Source: Prevotellaceae bacterium UBA7017 (GTDB lineage Bacteria > Bacteroidota > Bacteroidia > Bacteroidales > Bacteroidaceae). Taken from it: a DNA stretch of 7,403 bases. The notes beneath the pieces were generated by a model. It saw only the letters and a list, made by a program, of their open reading frames with translations. It had not been told where the DNA came from and searched no databases. This document shows positions 1 through 5,793 of this stretch, piece after piece. The stretch covers positions 1-7,403 of the forward strand of contig DJWZ01000017.1 in the NCBI GenBank assembly GCA_002449535.1, in the 5' to 3' direction. Every line of letters starts with the position of its first letter. The stretch's first letter is position 1. Both the position numbers and the translations under genes were made by a program.

Positions 1-435
1 TATCTGGCTGAAGAACTGGCGGAAACGAAACTGCTGAATGAGCAGTTGAAGGCAATAAAGCCCTCACCTGTTTCGTCAGCCTCGGCAGATCTGACTCTAA
101 CTGGGACAACCAATGAGACCGTCACGCTTCAGGTCTCTGACCTCTTATATATAGAGGCCGTAGGTAACTACGTGAAGGTCTATCACCTTCGTGACGGGGC
201 TGTCCGTGCCGACATGCTCCGCGCCACTTCCAAACAGATAGAAGAAGAGTTGCGTGACTATCCCATGATTGTCCGCTGTCACCGCGCCTTCCTCGTCAAT
301 CTCGCTCAAATAGATCAAGTGATTTACAAATCAGGAAGCATGCAACTCGTCATGAAGCATTGCCCCGAAAGCATTCCTGTTTCGAGAAGCAAAATCTCGC
401 TCATCAAGGAGGCAATCCTTAAAAACTCCAAGTGA
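1..435 (+). CDS. LytTR-domain DNA-binding regulator, C-terminal part (5' end outside window)
   Basis: The reading frame is open from base 1, so only the last 144 residues are visible. The first ~20 residues (AEELAETKLLNEQLK) are charged and heptad-like, suggesting a coiled-coil linker. A LytTR domain follows, with the family signatures LLYIEAVGNYVKVY, RCHRAFLVNL and IPVSRSK near the C-terminus. LytTR domains bind direct repeats in promoter DNA. In Bacteroidetes they occur either behind a response-regulator receiver or behind membrane segments; the missing N-terminus decides which, and the coiled coil leans towards the membrane or sensor type. A TTG at 46 could be read as a start, but the coding frame clearly continues upstream of it. 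The gene ends at TGA 433-435. The LytTR assignment is firm; the target genes are unknown. Confidence 0.92.
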   Translation, partial: YLAEELAETKLLNEQLKAIKPSPVSSASADLTLTGTTNETVTLQVSDLLYIEAVGNYVKVYHLRDGAVRADMLRATSKQIEEELRDYPMIVRCHRAFLVNLAQIDQVIYKSGSMQLVMKHCPESIPVSRSKISLIKEAILKNSK

Positions 436-560
436 TTTTCCTTGATTTACTTGTAGCAGCCTGTGACTCCTGCAAAACCAGCCGCACCTTTTTTGAGGAT
501 GGCATGAATGTTGGAGGGAGTTTATAGACAGGTATATGCAAGGTTGATGGCAGGTATTAG

Positions 561-655
561 CCATACTTATCCCATACTCAAGGGTATGGTATGTGTATGG
601 TATGTGTATGGCATGTGTATGGTATGTGTATGGCATGTGTATGGTATGTGTATGG
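561..655. repeat. 11-bp tandem repeat array that changes orientation
   Basis: Six perfect-length direct units of (T/C)ATGTGTATGG run from 590 to 655, with first bases T, T, C, T, C, T, so the last four follow a 22-bp super-period. A partial unit (GTATGG) lies at 584-589. Directly upstream, CCATAC occurs at 561-566 and 572-577, also 11 bases apart. Both are degenerate units in reverse complement (8 of 11 positions match CCATACACATA). The two orientations can fold into a hairpin: 572-577 with 584-589, and 561-566 with 595-600. Eleven is not a multiple of three, so the array does not encode a peptide repeat. Such arrays can change copy number by slippage; any regulatory effect on the downstream gene is inference. 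Confidence 0.9.
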
Positions 656-752
656 CTAAAGCCTGCCTAAACCGATGCAAAAAGATTCAATAGATTGCAA
701 CGCCACACTCTGCACCGGCAGGTCAGAGAAATGAAAATAAATCCCGATTTAT

Positions 753-783
753 TTTGCATTTCTCTCGGTTTGCACTACCTTTG
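753..783 (+). promoter_or_regulatory. Bacteroidetes-type promoter for the metallophosphoesterase gene
   Basis: TTTG at 753-756 is followed by exactly 19 bases and then TACCTTTG at 776-783, matching the Bacteroidetes primary sigma consensus TTTG-N19-TAnnTTTG. Transcription would begin near 788-790, leaving a leader of about 20 bases before the ATG at 809. This placement rules out the in-frame upstream starts at 695 and 731. Confidence 0.8.
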
Positions 784-808
784 CAGGCGAAAAGAAATAA
801 CGAAGAAG

Positions 809-1897
809 ATGGTCTGGTTCTTAGTGTTCTCAATATTGCCGTTTATGGCAATGGCCTATATCGGCTGGCACATCTGGTGCATGATGCCGACAATGTGGAT
901 ATGGAAGGTGCTCGTGATAGTGCTGATGGTGGGATCGTTCTTGCTGATGTTCTCGAGCATTAGGCGTTCCACTGATCAGTTGCCGCTGGAGTGGGGAACG
1001 GTGGTCTACGAGATTGGCACGTCGAGTGTCTTCGTGCTGCTCTATCTGTTCATCTTGTTCCTGCTGCTCGACTTGGGACGGCTGGTGCATCTTGTGCCGC
1101 GTACCCTGCTGTATCATAACGGTTGGATGGCTGCCGGCATCGCGGTCTTCATGTTCGTCCTGTTCCTCTATGGCAACCTGCACTATAAGGCGAAGTATCG
1201 CGAGGAGCTGACCTTCGAGTCACAGAAAATCACCCGTCCCGTGCGGCTGGTGATGATGAGCGACCTGCACTTAGGCTATCATAACCGCCGCGACGAACTG
1301 CGCCGATGGATAGACATCATCAACGGAGAGCATCCCGACCTGGTGCTGATAGCTGGCGACATCATCGACGGCTCCATCCGCCCGCTGAAGGATGAACGGA
1401 TGTACGAGGAGTTCCGGCGGCTCGAGGCTCCTGTCTACGCCTGTCTGGGCAATCATGAATACTATAGTGGTGAGCCCGATGCCCAGCGCTTCTATCAGCA
1501 GGCGGGCATCCAGCTGCTGCAAGACTCGGCGACCATCGTGGGCGACCTCTGCATCATCGGACGCGATGACCGCACCAACCAGCACCGCCAGTCATTGGGT
1601 GCCATCATGAAGAAGACGGCTCACAACGGGCAATATACCATCCTGCTCGACCATCAGCCCTACCATTTGGAACAGGCCGAGCGGCAGGGTATCGATTTTC
1701 AGTTCAGCGGGCATACCCACTACGGACAGGTGTGGCCCATCTCCTGGATTACCGATGCCATCTACGAGTGCGCCTTCGGCTCCCATCAGCGCGGAGCCAC
1801 CCGCTATTATATTTCGAGCGGCCTTGGCATCTGGGGCGGCAAGTTCCGCATTGGCACCCGTTCAGAATATGTCGTTGTCAACCTGAAGGGCGAATAA
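809..1897 (+). CDS. membrane-anchored calcineurin-like metallophosphoesterase
   Basis: This 362-residue protein has four hydrophobic segments at about residues 2-21, 29-49, 70-90 and 106-122, followed by a calcineurin-like phosphoesterase domain. All metal-site motifs are present in order: SDLH (D152, H154), GDIID (D184), GNHE (N215, H216), a histidine in LLDHQPY (H282) and GHTH (H302, H304). These bind a dinuclear metal centre that hydrolyses phosphoesters. The layout, a membrane anchor with a C-terminal catalytic domain, resembles the YkuE/YaeI group, some of whose members act on lipid phosphates; the substrate cannot be read from the sequence. The frame is open further upstream, but the ATG at 809 was chosen because the promoter lies inside that extension and the first membrane helix begins there. 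It converges on the carbonic-anhydrase-like gene with 60 bases between the stop codons. Confidence 0.93.
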   Translation: MVWFLVFSILPFMAMAYIGWHIWCMMPTMWIWKVLVIVLMVGSFLLMFSSIRRSTDQLPLEWGTVVYEIGTSSVFVLLYLFILFLLLDLGRLVHLVPRTLLYHNGWMAAGIAVFMFVLFLYGNLHYKAKYREELTFESQKITRPVRLVMMSDLHLGYHNRRDELRRWIDIINGEHPDLVLIAGDIIDGSIRPLKDERMYEEFRRLEAPVYACLGNHEYYSGEPDAQRFYQQAGIQLLQDSATIVGDLCIIGRDDRTNQHRQSLGAIMKKTAHNGQYTILLDHQPYHLEQAERQGIDFQFSGHTHYGQVWPISWITDAIYECAFGSHQRGATRYYISSGLGIWGGKFRIGTRSEYVVVNLKGE

Positions 1898-1928
1898 GCC
1901 GCACGGCTATTTCTCCGCTGTCTTCGCT

Positions 1929-1973
1929 CAGACCGTTTCCGTTCAGACTGTCTCCGCTCAGACTGTTTCCGTC
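1929..1973. repeat. three 15-bp tandem units spanning the 3' end of the hexapeptide-protein gene
   Basis: The units are 1929-1943, 1944-1958 and 1959-1973 on the + strand, consensus CAGACTGTTTCCGCT, with one to three differences between copies. A more diverged fourth copy may lie at 1914-1928. Read on the - strand, the period is five codons and every unit encodes E-T-V followed by a TGA stop. The gene therefore ends at the first of three in-frame repeated stops, with a TAG further on. Confidence 0.85.
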
Positions 1974-2506
1974 TTGGGCTCACAGGAGAACCGACATTCA
2001 GGCGACTCCTCCATGTAGTGTTTCGAGTAGGCCACATAGTGCTCGGCATTGTCTGTCTGGCCCGGTCGCGTAGGTTTGATGTATTTAGCCGGTACACCAC
2101 CCCAGATTTCGTGAGGCGGGATCTTGGTATTCTGGAGCACCAGCGCGCCGGCAGCCACAATCGCACCTTCGCCTATCTCGCAGCCGTCGAGCAGGGTAGA
2201 GCCCATGCCGATGAGCGCATGATCATGAATGGTACAGGCATGCACCGTTACATTGTGTCCTATTGTCACATAGTTGCCGATATGCGTGGGACCCGTCTCG
2301 TGGGTTACGTGTACACACGAGCCGTCCTGCACATTGGTGCCGTTGCCGATGGTGATGGGAGCCACGTCACCCCGCACCACCACATTAAACCACACCGAGC
2401 ACTCGTCGCCCATAGTCACCTCGCCCACAATGGTAGCATTCTCGCTGAAATAGCAGTCTTTGCCCCACTTCGGGCTCAGACCGCGGTAACTCTTTATCAA
2501 AGCCAT
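1958..2506 (-). CDS. gamma-carbonic-anhydrase-like hexapeptide-repeat protein (YrdA/PaaY type)
   Basis: This 182-residue protein is a left-handed beta-helix of the hexapeptide family; it shows repeated [IV]G-type turns such as IVGEVTMGDECSVWFNVVVRGD and IGNYVTIGH. The trimeric gamma-carbonic-anhydrase group binds one metal per subunit interface through three histidines. H84 and H89, spaced by five in GHNVTVH, match two of them, and H66 or H69 in VHVTH the third. The motif TNVQDG (57-62) and the segment MGSTLLDGCEIGEGAIVAAGALV are typical of the YrdA/PaaY subgroup. Whether it is an active anhydrase or has another role is open, as for most of this subgroup. The start at 2506 (MALIKSYRG) was preferred over an in-frame ATG at 2587 because family members start here and the promoter lies within the extension. 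The C-terminal codons and stop belong to a 15-bp tandem repeat. Confidence 0.92.
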   Translation of the reverse strand: MALIKSYRGLSPKWGKDCYFSENATIVGEVTMGDECSVWFNVVVRGDVAPITIGNGTNVQDGSCVHVTHETGPTHIGNYVTIGHNVTVHACTIHDHALIGMGSTLLDGCEIGEGAIVAAGALVLQNTKIPPHEIWGGVPAKYIKPTRPGQTDNAEHYVAYSKHYMEESPECRFSCEPKTETV

Positions 2507-2532
2507 CTCGTATAATCTTTCTATTCGCGTTG

Positions 2533-2563
2533 CAAAGTTACGGAAAAACGAGAGAAATGCAAA
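2533..2563 (-). promoter_or_regulatory. Bacteroidetes-type promoter for the hexapeptide-protein gene
   Basis: On the - strand, TTTG (2560-2563) is followed by 19 bases and TAACTTTG (2533-2540), a full match to TTTG-N19-TAnnTTTG. The leader to the ATG at 2506 would be about 20 bases. The same spacing at the 753-783 promoter supports both calls. Confidence 0.82.
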
Positions 2564-2707
2564 AGGAAAGCTTGCTTTTCTTTTCATTTCCGAGTGCCAA
2601 GTAACTTCGGCATAGCCAGAGTTACGGAAAAAGTCTGTAACGAAAGATGAATTTTCGGAAGATTAACGCAGAAAGCGCGTAAATAAAAGGCAAGACGGGG
2701 ATTTAGA

Positions 2708-2725
2708 GCCCCTTGATTAAGGGGC
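2708..2725. repeat. 7-bp stem hairpin
   Basis: GCCCCTT at 2708-2714 pairs perfectly with AAGGGGC at 2719-2725 around the loop GATT. Neither side carries a run of T, so it is not a convincing intrinsic terminator in either direction. Confidence 0.6.
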
Positions 2726-2826
2726 GGCTATAATGCAGGGATGTACAAATTTGGGAGGAATAAAGAAGTAGTTAGGTTTCTTATCCGGACTCGGCTATGC
2801 CGCTTCGCTCGTCGAAGAACCCGCGA

Positions 2827-2917
2827 GACGGTCTTGAGAGCCAGTAAAACTTCGTTAATCGGACAGGCAAGATGGGGCATAACAACACACCCCTCTGGAC
2901 ACCCTGCCAAGACCGTC
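2827..2917. repeat. nested inverted repeats, possible structured RNA or cruciform
   Basis: GACGGTCTTG at 2827-2836 is exactly complementary to CAAGACCGTC at 2908-2917. Inside this pair, GGCA (about 2866-2869) can pair with TGCC (2905-2908, sharing one base with the outer arm), and GGGG (2874-2877) with CCCC (2890-2893). The outer pair is clear; the inner stems are short and could be coincidental. Confidence 0.55.
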
Positions 2918-2996
2918 GGCAGAAGCCGAATACAAGAAACAAAGACAGACGTATCCATCTGTTCATATTCATACGAAATCGGCATATAGCAAAATT

Positions 2997-3036
2997 CCTT
3001 TTGAGTTACTCGAAACGATTCAGGTAACTCAAAAGG
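2997..3036. repeat. 40-base hairpin with perfect 13-bp arms
   Basis: CCTTTTGAGTTAC (2997-3009) and GTAACTCAAAAGG (3024-3036) are perfect reverse complements. Pairing continues inward with GAA/TTC (3012-3014 with 3019-3021) around the loop ACGA. It lies 133 bases downstream of the - strand gene that ends at 3170. On the - strand it is followed by AATTTTGC, so a terminator role for that gene is possible but not compelling. It could equally be the end of a mobile element. Confidence 0.75.
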
Positions 3037-3169
3037 TATTGCCTCCGAAGTTGGCAAGCAGGGTGTTAAACGCTCAGAAGCCCAGTACATTTTCCATGCA
3101 TGATTACCACAGCCAGATTACGAACACGGTTTACTGCCAAAGTAAGGTCGTTGAAATCGGTGATATTCA

Positions 3170-3514
3170 TTACGCTGACCTTGTTTGTAGTTTCTTGCCC
3201 TCTTTGTTCCAGATGTATATCCAAGCGCTTTGGCGGCTGGTAAACGTATTGCCGGAAACGCCGATGACCTCTCCTACAGTCTGCTTTGAGAGTGTGCAGA
3301 TCTTCTTGCCATTGATGTCGTAGGTCTTCACCCAAGCCCCATCTACAGCCACGAAGAAATCACTGCCCCAGCCGACCACTTCTCCAATTGAACTTTTCGA
3401 CAGCGTGGTGACCTTCTTCCCAGCCTCATCATACACCTGATACCAAGCCCCGTCGGCCTTGATATACGATATCTGCTGGGCGTTGGCAAACATAGAAAAG
3501 AGTGCCATAAGCAT
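3170..3514 (-). CDS. small secreted repeat protein with a doubtful start codon
   Basis: The mature part has two and a half copies of a 37-residue repeat, marked by tryptophans 24, 61 and 98 when counting from the ATG at 3514: GAWYQVYDEAGKKVTTLSK, GAWVKTYDINGKKICTLSK and SAWIYIWNKEGKKL. After each full repeat comes a glycine-rich piece such as GEVVGWGSDFFVAV, giving a beta-strand-rich, propeller-like pattern. Short secreted proteins of this look are common in Bacteroides and Prevotella; the function is unknown. A signal peptide is evident as EKIILLMLMALFSMFANA before QQ, but it extends upstream of the first ATG. The codons before it read V-E-K, where M-K-K would be expected, and no ATG, GTG or TTG lies there. 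In-frame upstream starts are TTG 3613 and GTG 3661, which would put about 33 or 49 residues ahead of this ATG. Start-site loss or an unusual start is likely. Confidence 0.65.
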   Translation of the reverse strand: MLMALFSMFANAQQISYIKADGAWYQVYDEAGKKVTTLSKSSIGEVVGWGSDFFVAVDGAWVKTYDINGKKICTLSKQTVGEVIGVSGNTFTSRQSAWIYIWNKEGKKLQTRSA

Positions 3515-3772
3515 TAATAGTATTATCTTTTCTACAAAGAGGAAAGCACACTCTCTAACAACAGGACAGCCCTTGTGGGTCTTTCCTGTGTCTTTGGAGT
3601 AAAAGTGACACAAAGGTCCAGATGGTAGTATTCGCGCTTCAAGGTCCAGCCCTGTGGCCACACCCCGCTAATACCAAGCATACGGCTCATCAGTTGTTCG
3701 AAAACTTGGCGGTAGTTTATTCCTAACCAATAGAGGAAAAAACACATAGATTTATGTCAGTTTATTTCATCA
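3515..3772. other. spacer upstream of the repeat protein, with one unassigned short frame
   Basis: On the - strand, 3532-3747 is open for 71 residues starting MCFFLYWLGINYRQVFEQLM. I recognise no family, and it overlaps in another frame the N-terminal extension of the repeat protein. A weak promoter-like GACCTTTG lies on the - strand at 3611-3618 (one mismatch to TAnnTTTG), with no good upstream box at the right distance. The 9-mer AAGGTCCAG occurs at 3613-3621 and 3641-3649. The stretch may hold a gene remnant, but I cannot support a call. Confidence 0.35.
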
Positions 3773-3892
3773 GCGAGCATCCACACGGGGGCGTGGGCGT
3801 CCTCATCCCCCAATCCTCATCCCTTACTGTATCATTGCCGCTTACGCGACATCGCGGGCGATGACGCCCACGTCCCCCATGTGGATGCTCGC
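3773..3892. repeat. 120-bp element with near-perfect 29/30-base inverted arms
   Basis: The left arm (3773-3801) begins GCGAGCATCCACA and the right arm (3863-3892) ends TGTGGATGCTCGC. The arms match along their whole length except for one substitution and one extra base. About 61 bases lie between them. The right part can also fold locally, GGGCG (3856-3860) with CGCCC (3865-3869) around ATGA, competing with the long stem. The arms are GC-rich, unlike the AT-rich flanks. There is no clear target-site duplication and no open frame inside. A MITE-like or REP-like interspersed element is the best explanation. Lying 77 bases beyond the stop of the 3970-4401 gene, it could also act as an RNA 3'-end structure. 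Confidence 0.85.
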
Positions 3893-3969
3893 AATATGCA
3901 TAAAATTAAGGACATCATATTGAACGCCCTACTTCCGAAGCTTGTGAACTTTTTATCTGCTAAGCATCA

Positions 3970-4401
3970 CTACCTCCCCAGATACTCACCAACGATGCCT
4001 ACGGGGTCACTAGCATTCACATACCCCCATCCGGCAGATCTGTCATCGCCAGTGTCATATAGCTTCTTTCCTGCTTTACTATAACAGATGACTTGCCGGA
4101 CTCTTACCAAACTGTAGATTTCGTCATATTCAGCTTTTGTCCTTGTTGTCACAACAGGCGTTTTACGGCCTATCATCCGTGAGAAATAATTTTGCCATTC
4201 AGGTGTATGATAAACGGCCTTAACCCATACAAAATGATTTCCGTCTTTGTTGGTCGTGATATTGGGGTTATATGAAATGGTCACCGTTTCATCTTCACTG
4301 ACTGTTATCCATTCTGTTGCATTGGTCTTGACTTGACAATAAGCCATATTACATAGCATAAGTAATGGCAATATGGTAAATTTGAACCAGCTGTTTTTCA
4401 T
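3970..4401 (-). CDS. small secreted protein, surface-adhesin E-like
   Basis: This 143-residue protein has an N-terminal signal peptide: basic start MKNSWFK, then a hydrophobic stretch to about residue 22, with cleavage likely at AYC/Q. It is a weak lipobox at best, so secretion rather than lipidation is favoured. The mature part has the pattern FVWVKAVY in the middle, RQVICYSKAGKKLYDTGD, and a tail with SDPVGIVGEYLG. That order (a VWVK strand, a cysteine-containing strand, then a W..V..S.....GEYL end) resembles the surface-adhesin E-like family of small secreted proteins in Bacteroidetes and Proteobacteria. The assignment is from pattern memory and moderate; the ligand is unknown. The gene stands alone after a terminator at 4424-4471, leaving little room for its own promoter, and no TAnnTTTG box is visible. 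Read-through expression is possible. Confidence 0.8.
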   Translation of the reverse strand: MKNSWFKFTILPLLMLCNMAYCQVKTNATEWITVSEDETVTISYNPNITTNKDGNHFVWVKAVYHTPEWQNYFSRMIGRKTPVVTTRTKAEYDEIYSLVRVRQVICYSKAGKKLYDTGDDRSAGWGYVNASDPVGIVGEYLGR

Positions 4402-4423
4402 ATTGGTAGAATTGTTTTTATTT

Positions 4424-4471
4424 AAAAGATGTAGGCGAGTATAGGGCGTGCCTATACCCTCCTACCTTTTT
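4424..4471 (-). terminator. nested stem-loop terminator after the lipoprotein gene
   Basis: GTATAGG (4439-4445) pairs with CCTATAC (4451-4457) around a 5-base loop. Outside it, GTAGG (4431-4435) pairs with CCTAC (4461-4465), and AAAAG (4424-4428) with CTTTT (4466-4470). In the - direction the stem runs into CTTTTAAAT, in the + direction into CTTTTTAT, so it could work both ways. It follows the stop of the lipoprotein gene (4517-4519) by about 45 bases and precedes the next - strand gene. Confidence 0.75.
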
Positions 4472-4516
4472 ATGTTATACAGATCAAAACCTTATCATAA
4501 GAATATACAGAATAAA

Positions 4517-5377
4517 CTATTCATTCATTTCCTGAGCAGCTTTTAGCATTTTCTGTGTAATCTCATTGTATTTAGCCCATTGAGATGCAGACATGCTACT
4601 TTCTGCATTTTTCATCTTGTTGCTGAATTCCTGGGCTTTCTCCATGAGAGCTGGATACTCAGAAAGTGCACTCATATCACCCTTTGCGGCTTTCTTCATG
4701 TATGAGATGTATTTATCAACATACTGCTCGTATGAATTCAGCAGAGCGTCCCAGTCTTCGGAATCACTTCCAGAAACTTCACTAATCTCATCTTTATCAT
4801 TCTCTTCACTTGAAATTTCTTCTGATGAAGAATTATTAGCCCCTTCATATGCTACAAATTTACTGCTGCTATAAGAGGGCTCAATTCGTATATAAACTCC
4901 TTCTTTCTTTATTTTTTCCCACATTTCTTGACTTTCCTTACCCCATTTCTCTTTCTTAACACCTTTTTTTGCTATTGCCCATTTTTGACCAGAATAGAGA
5001 ACATTATCGTAATCTCCATTATCATAATCGTGCTTACTTTCAATTTCGAAATCTGGGAGATCTGCTATCTTTATATGGTTTTCATCAAGTATTTCCGCAT
5101 CTAAACGAAATGAATAATCAGAAGCGACGGCCTTTTTGACGTTGATGCCTATCGAAGAAGTTAGTAGATATCCTTGTACCCCATCTTCCTCAACTTCTTC
5201 CAATTTAACCAAAACTTCGTTGTTATCTACGGTTACATACTCCCCAAGTTTTCCTAAATCCTGTTCAACTTTGAGTTTAATTTCATTAGGATTATCACTG
5301 CCACCTTTTTCAGAATTACCACAAGATGCTATGAATAACGAAAGCATCAGTACAAAGAAATAATTTAGTTTATTCAT
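4517..5377 (-). CDS. acidic lipoprotein with C-terminal helical domain
   Basis: This 286-residue protein has a lipoprotein signal peptide with lipobox IASC (acylated Cys19), so it should be exported and lipid-anchored. Residues ~30-175 form a strand-rich domain with sequences such as LGKLGEYVTVDNNEVLVKL and KWAIAKKGVKKEKWG. A low-complexity Ser/Glu/Asp linker follows at ~178-207 (SSSEEISSEENDKDEISE). The last ~80 residues, from EDWDALLNSYEQYVDKYISY to the end, look like a helical domain with conserved Trp and Tyr; I recall similar C-termini on other Bacteroidetes lipoproteins (possibly DUF6591) but cannot confirm it. Function unknown. It starts 84 bases after the TM2-domain gene stops and may share its transcript. 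The start ATG at 5377 gives a textbook signal peptide. Confidence 0.88.
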   Translation of the reverse strand: MNKLNYFFVLMLSLFIASCGNSEKGGSDNPNEIKLKVEQDLGKLGEYVTVDNNEVLVKLEEVEEDGVQGYLLTSSIGINVKKAVASDYSFRLDAEILDENHIKIADLPDFEIESKHDYDNGDYDNVLYSGQKWAIAKKGVKKEKWGKESQEMWEKIKKEGVYIRIEPSYSSSKFVAYEGANNSSSEEISSEENDKDEISEVSGSDSEDWDALLNSYEQYVDKYISYMKKAAKGDMSALSEYPALMEKAQEFSNKMKNAESSMSASQWAKYNEITQKMLKAAQEMNE

Positions 5378-5411
5378 AATAATATTGTTTTATTTTGCCT
5401 ACTCTTCAAAG

Positions 5412-5428
5412 GATTTTCGGCTTACTCC
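5412..5428 (-). repeat. 17-base leader motif, copy 1
   Basis: The - strand sequence GGAGTAAGCCGAAAATC lies 34 bases upstream of the lipoprotein start. A 14-of-17 match lies upstream of the CD225-like gene at 6522-6538. Both copies are in the same orientation and in leader position. No known operator is recognised. Confidence 0.45.
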
Positions 5429-5461
5429 TATTTTTACGATAATTTCATATGTATGATAAAG

Positions 5462-5791
5462 TCAGAACATCAGTAATAGTTCCATATTCTTCTTTTTGGT
5501 AGCATCTTGAATCAAAAAGATATCAATGAGCCACCAAATGTATGCACCACCGCAAGTCAGCAACTTTCCCACCCCAAGACCAATGTCCCCCAGATAGAAT
5601 CGGTCGACTCCCAGTGAACCCACGAGAATAGAAAGGATTAAAGATGTCATAGGATCTTTAAATTGAGCCATGCGGATGGATGCAATATCATATTCCATCG
5701 TCAATAGTTTTGTCTTAACCATCTCTATTGACTCAAAGGGTAGTTTATTTCCATGTATGGCTAACAATTGATTTACTTGACTTCGTTCCAT
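5462..5791 (-). CDS. TM2-domain membrane protein
   Basis: This 109-residue protein has a soluble N-terminal half (residues 1-45, MERSQVNQLLAIHGNKLP...) and a TM2 domain: helix 1 at ~48-62 (MTSLILSILVGSLG), the connecting motif GVDRFYLGD (61-69), and helix 2 at ~77-94 ending WWLIDIFLI. The D-R-F-Y-L-G motif is diagnostic of TM2 proteins, small membrane proteins of unknown molecular function. An in-frame ATG at 5827 would extend it by 12 residues into the preceding gene. The start at 5791 was chosen because homologues begin around MExSQV and it lies 2 bases after the upstream TAA, which fits translational coupling with the DUF2752 gene. Confidence 0.92.
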   Translation of the reverse strand: MERSQVNQLLAIHGNKLPFESIEMVKTKLLTMEYDIASIRMAQFKDPMTSLILSILVGSLGVDRFYLGDIGLGVGKLLTCGGAYIWWLIDIFLIQDATKKKNMELLLMF

Positions 5792-5793
5792 TC

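Larger units (their letters stand above)
436..808. other. intergenic spacer between LytTR gene and metallophosphoesterase gene
   Basis: This 373-base stretch has no credible gene. It holds a run of six T at 489-494 that is not preceded by a convincing hairpin, the 11-bp repeat array at 561-655, and the promoter of the downstream gene at 753-783. Short open frames across the array are products of the repeat and are not supported as genes. Confidence 0.7.
2588..3169. other. gene-poor region with several inverted repeats
   Basis: I see no credible gene in these 582 bases. The open frames that cross them lack family motifs and run through the palindromes. The stretch holds hairpins at 2601-2625 (arms GTAACT/AGTTAC) and 2708-2725 (GCCCCTT/AAGGGGC, 4-base loop), nested stems at 2827-2917, and a strong hairpin at 2997-3036. 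A 13-bp sequence, AGTTACGGAAAAA, occurs at 2536-2548 (overlapping the promoter) and again at 2620-2632. It may be the relic of a mobile element, an interspersed repeat, or a structured RNA locus; the sequence alone does not decide. Confidence 0.55.

Noticed and set aside
331..636. Open frame on - strand over the same array and the end of the LytTR gene
   Set aside because: It runs antisense into a certain coding region, and its N-terminus is repeat translation.
590..655. CRISPR array
   Set aside because: Units are 11 bases with no unique spacers; this is a simple tandem repeat.
508..693. Open frame on + strand rich in V, M, C, W and Y
   Set aside because: It is the translation of the 11-bp tandem array, whose unit is not a multiple of three. 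No start signal and no family resemblance.
1897..1915. Hairpin AGCCGCACGGCT just after the phosphoesterase stop as a terminator
   Set aside because: The stem is four to five bases with a 2-4 base loop, and the following TATTTCT is a poor T run. Not strong enough to call.
2018..2515. 165-residue frame on + strand
   Set aside because: It lies antisense to the well-supported carbonic-anhydrase-like gene and has no family features.
2713..2734. TTGATT and TATAAT resembling a sigma-70 promoter
   Set aside because: The spacing is only 10 bases, and the TATAAT form is not the promoter type used by this group.
2728..3090. 120-residue frame on - strand
   Set aside because: It crosses the 2997-3036 palindrome and the nested stems, contains no recognisable domain, and its composition is that of chance translation. 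Interspersed repeat sequence is more likely.
3066..3172. Short peptide frame on - strand (MNITDFNDLTLAVN...) starting in a TAATG overlap with the repeat-protein stop
   Set aside because: The overlap looks like translational coupling, but the peptide is only about 35 residues, has no recognisable features and could be chance. Kept as a note only.
3881..4084. 67-residue frame on + strand
   Set aside because: It starts in the right arm of the palindrome and is antisense to the secreted-protein gene; no features.
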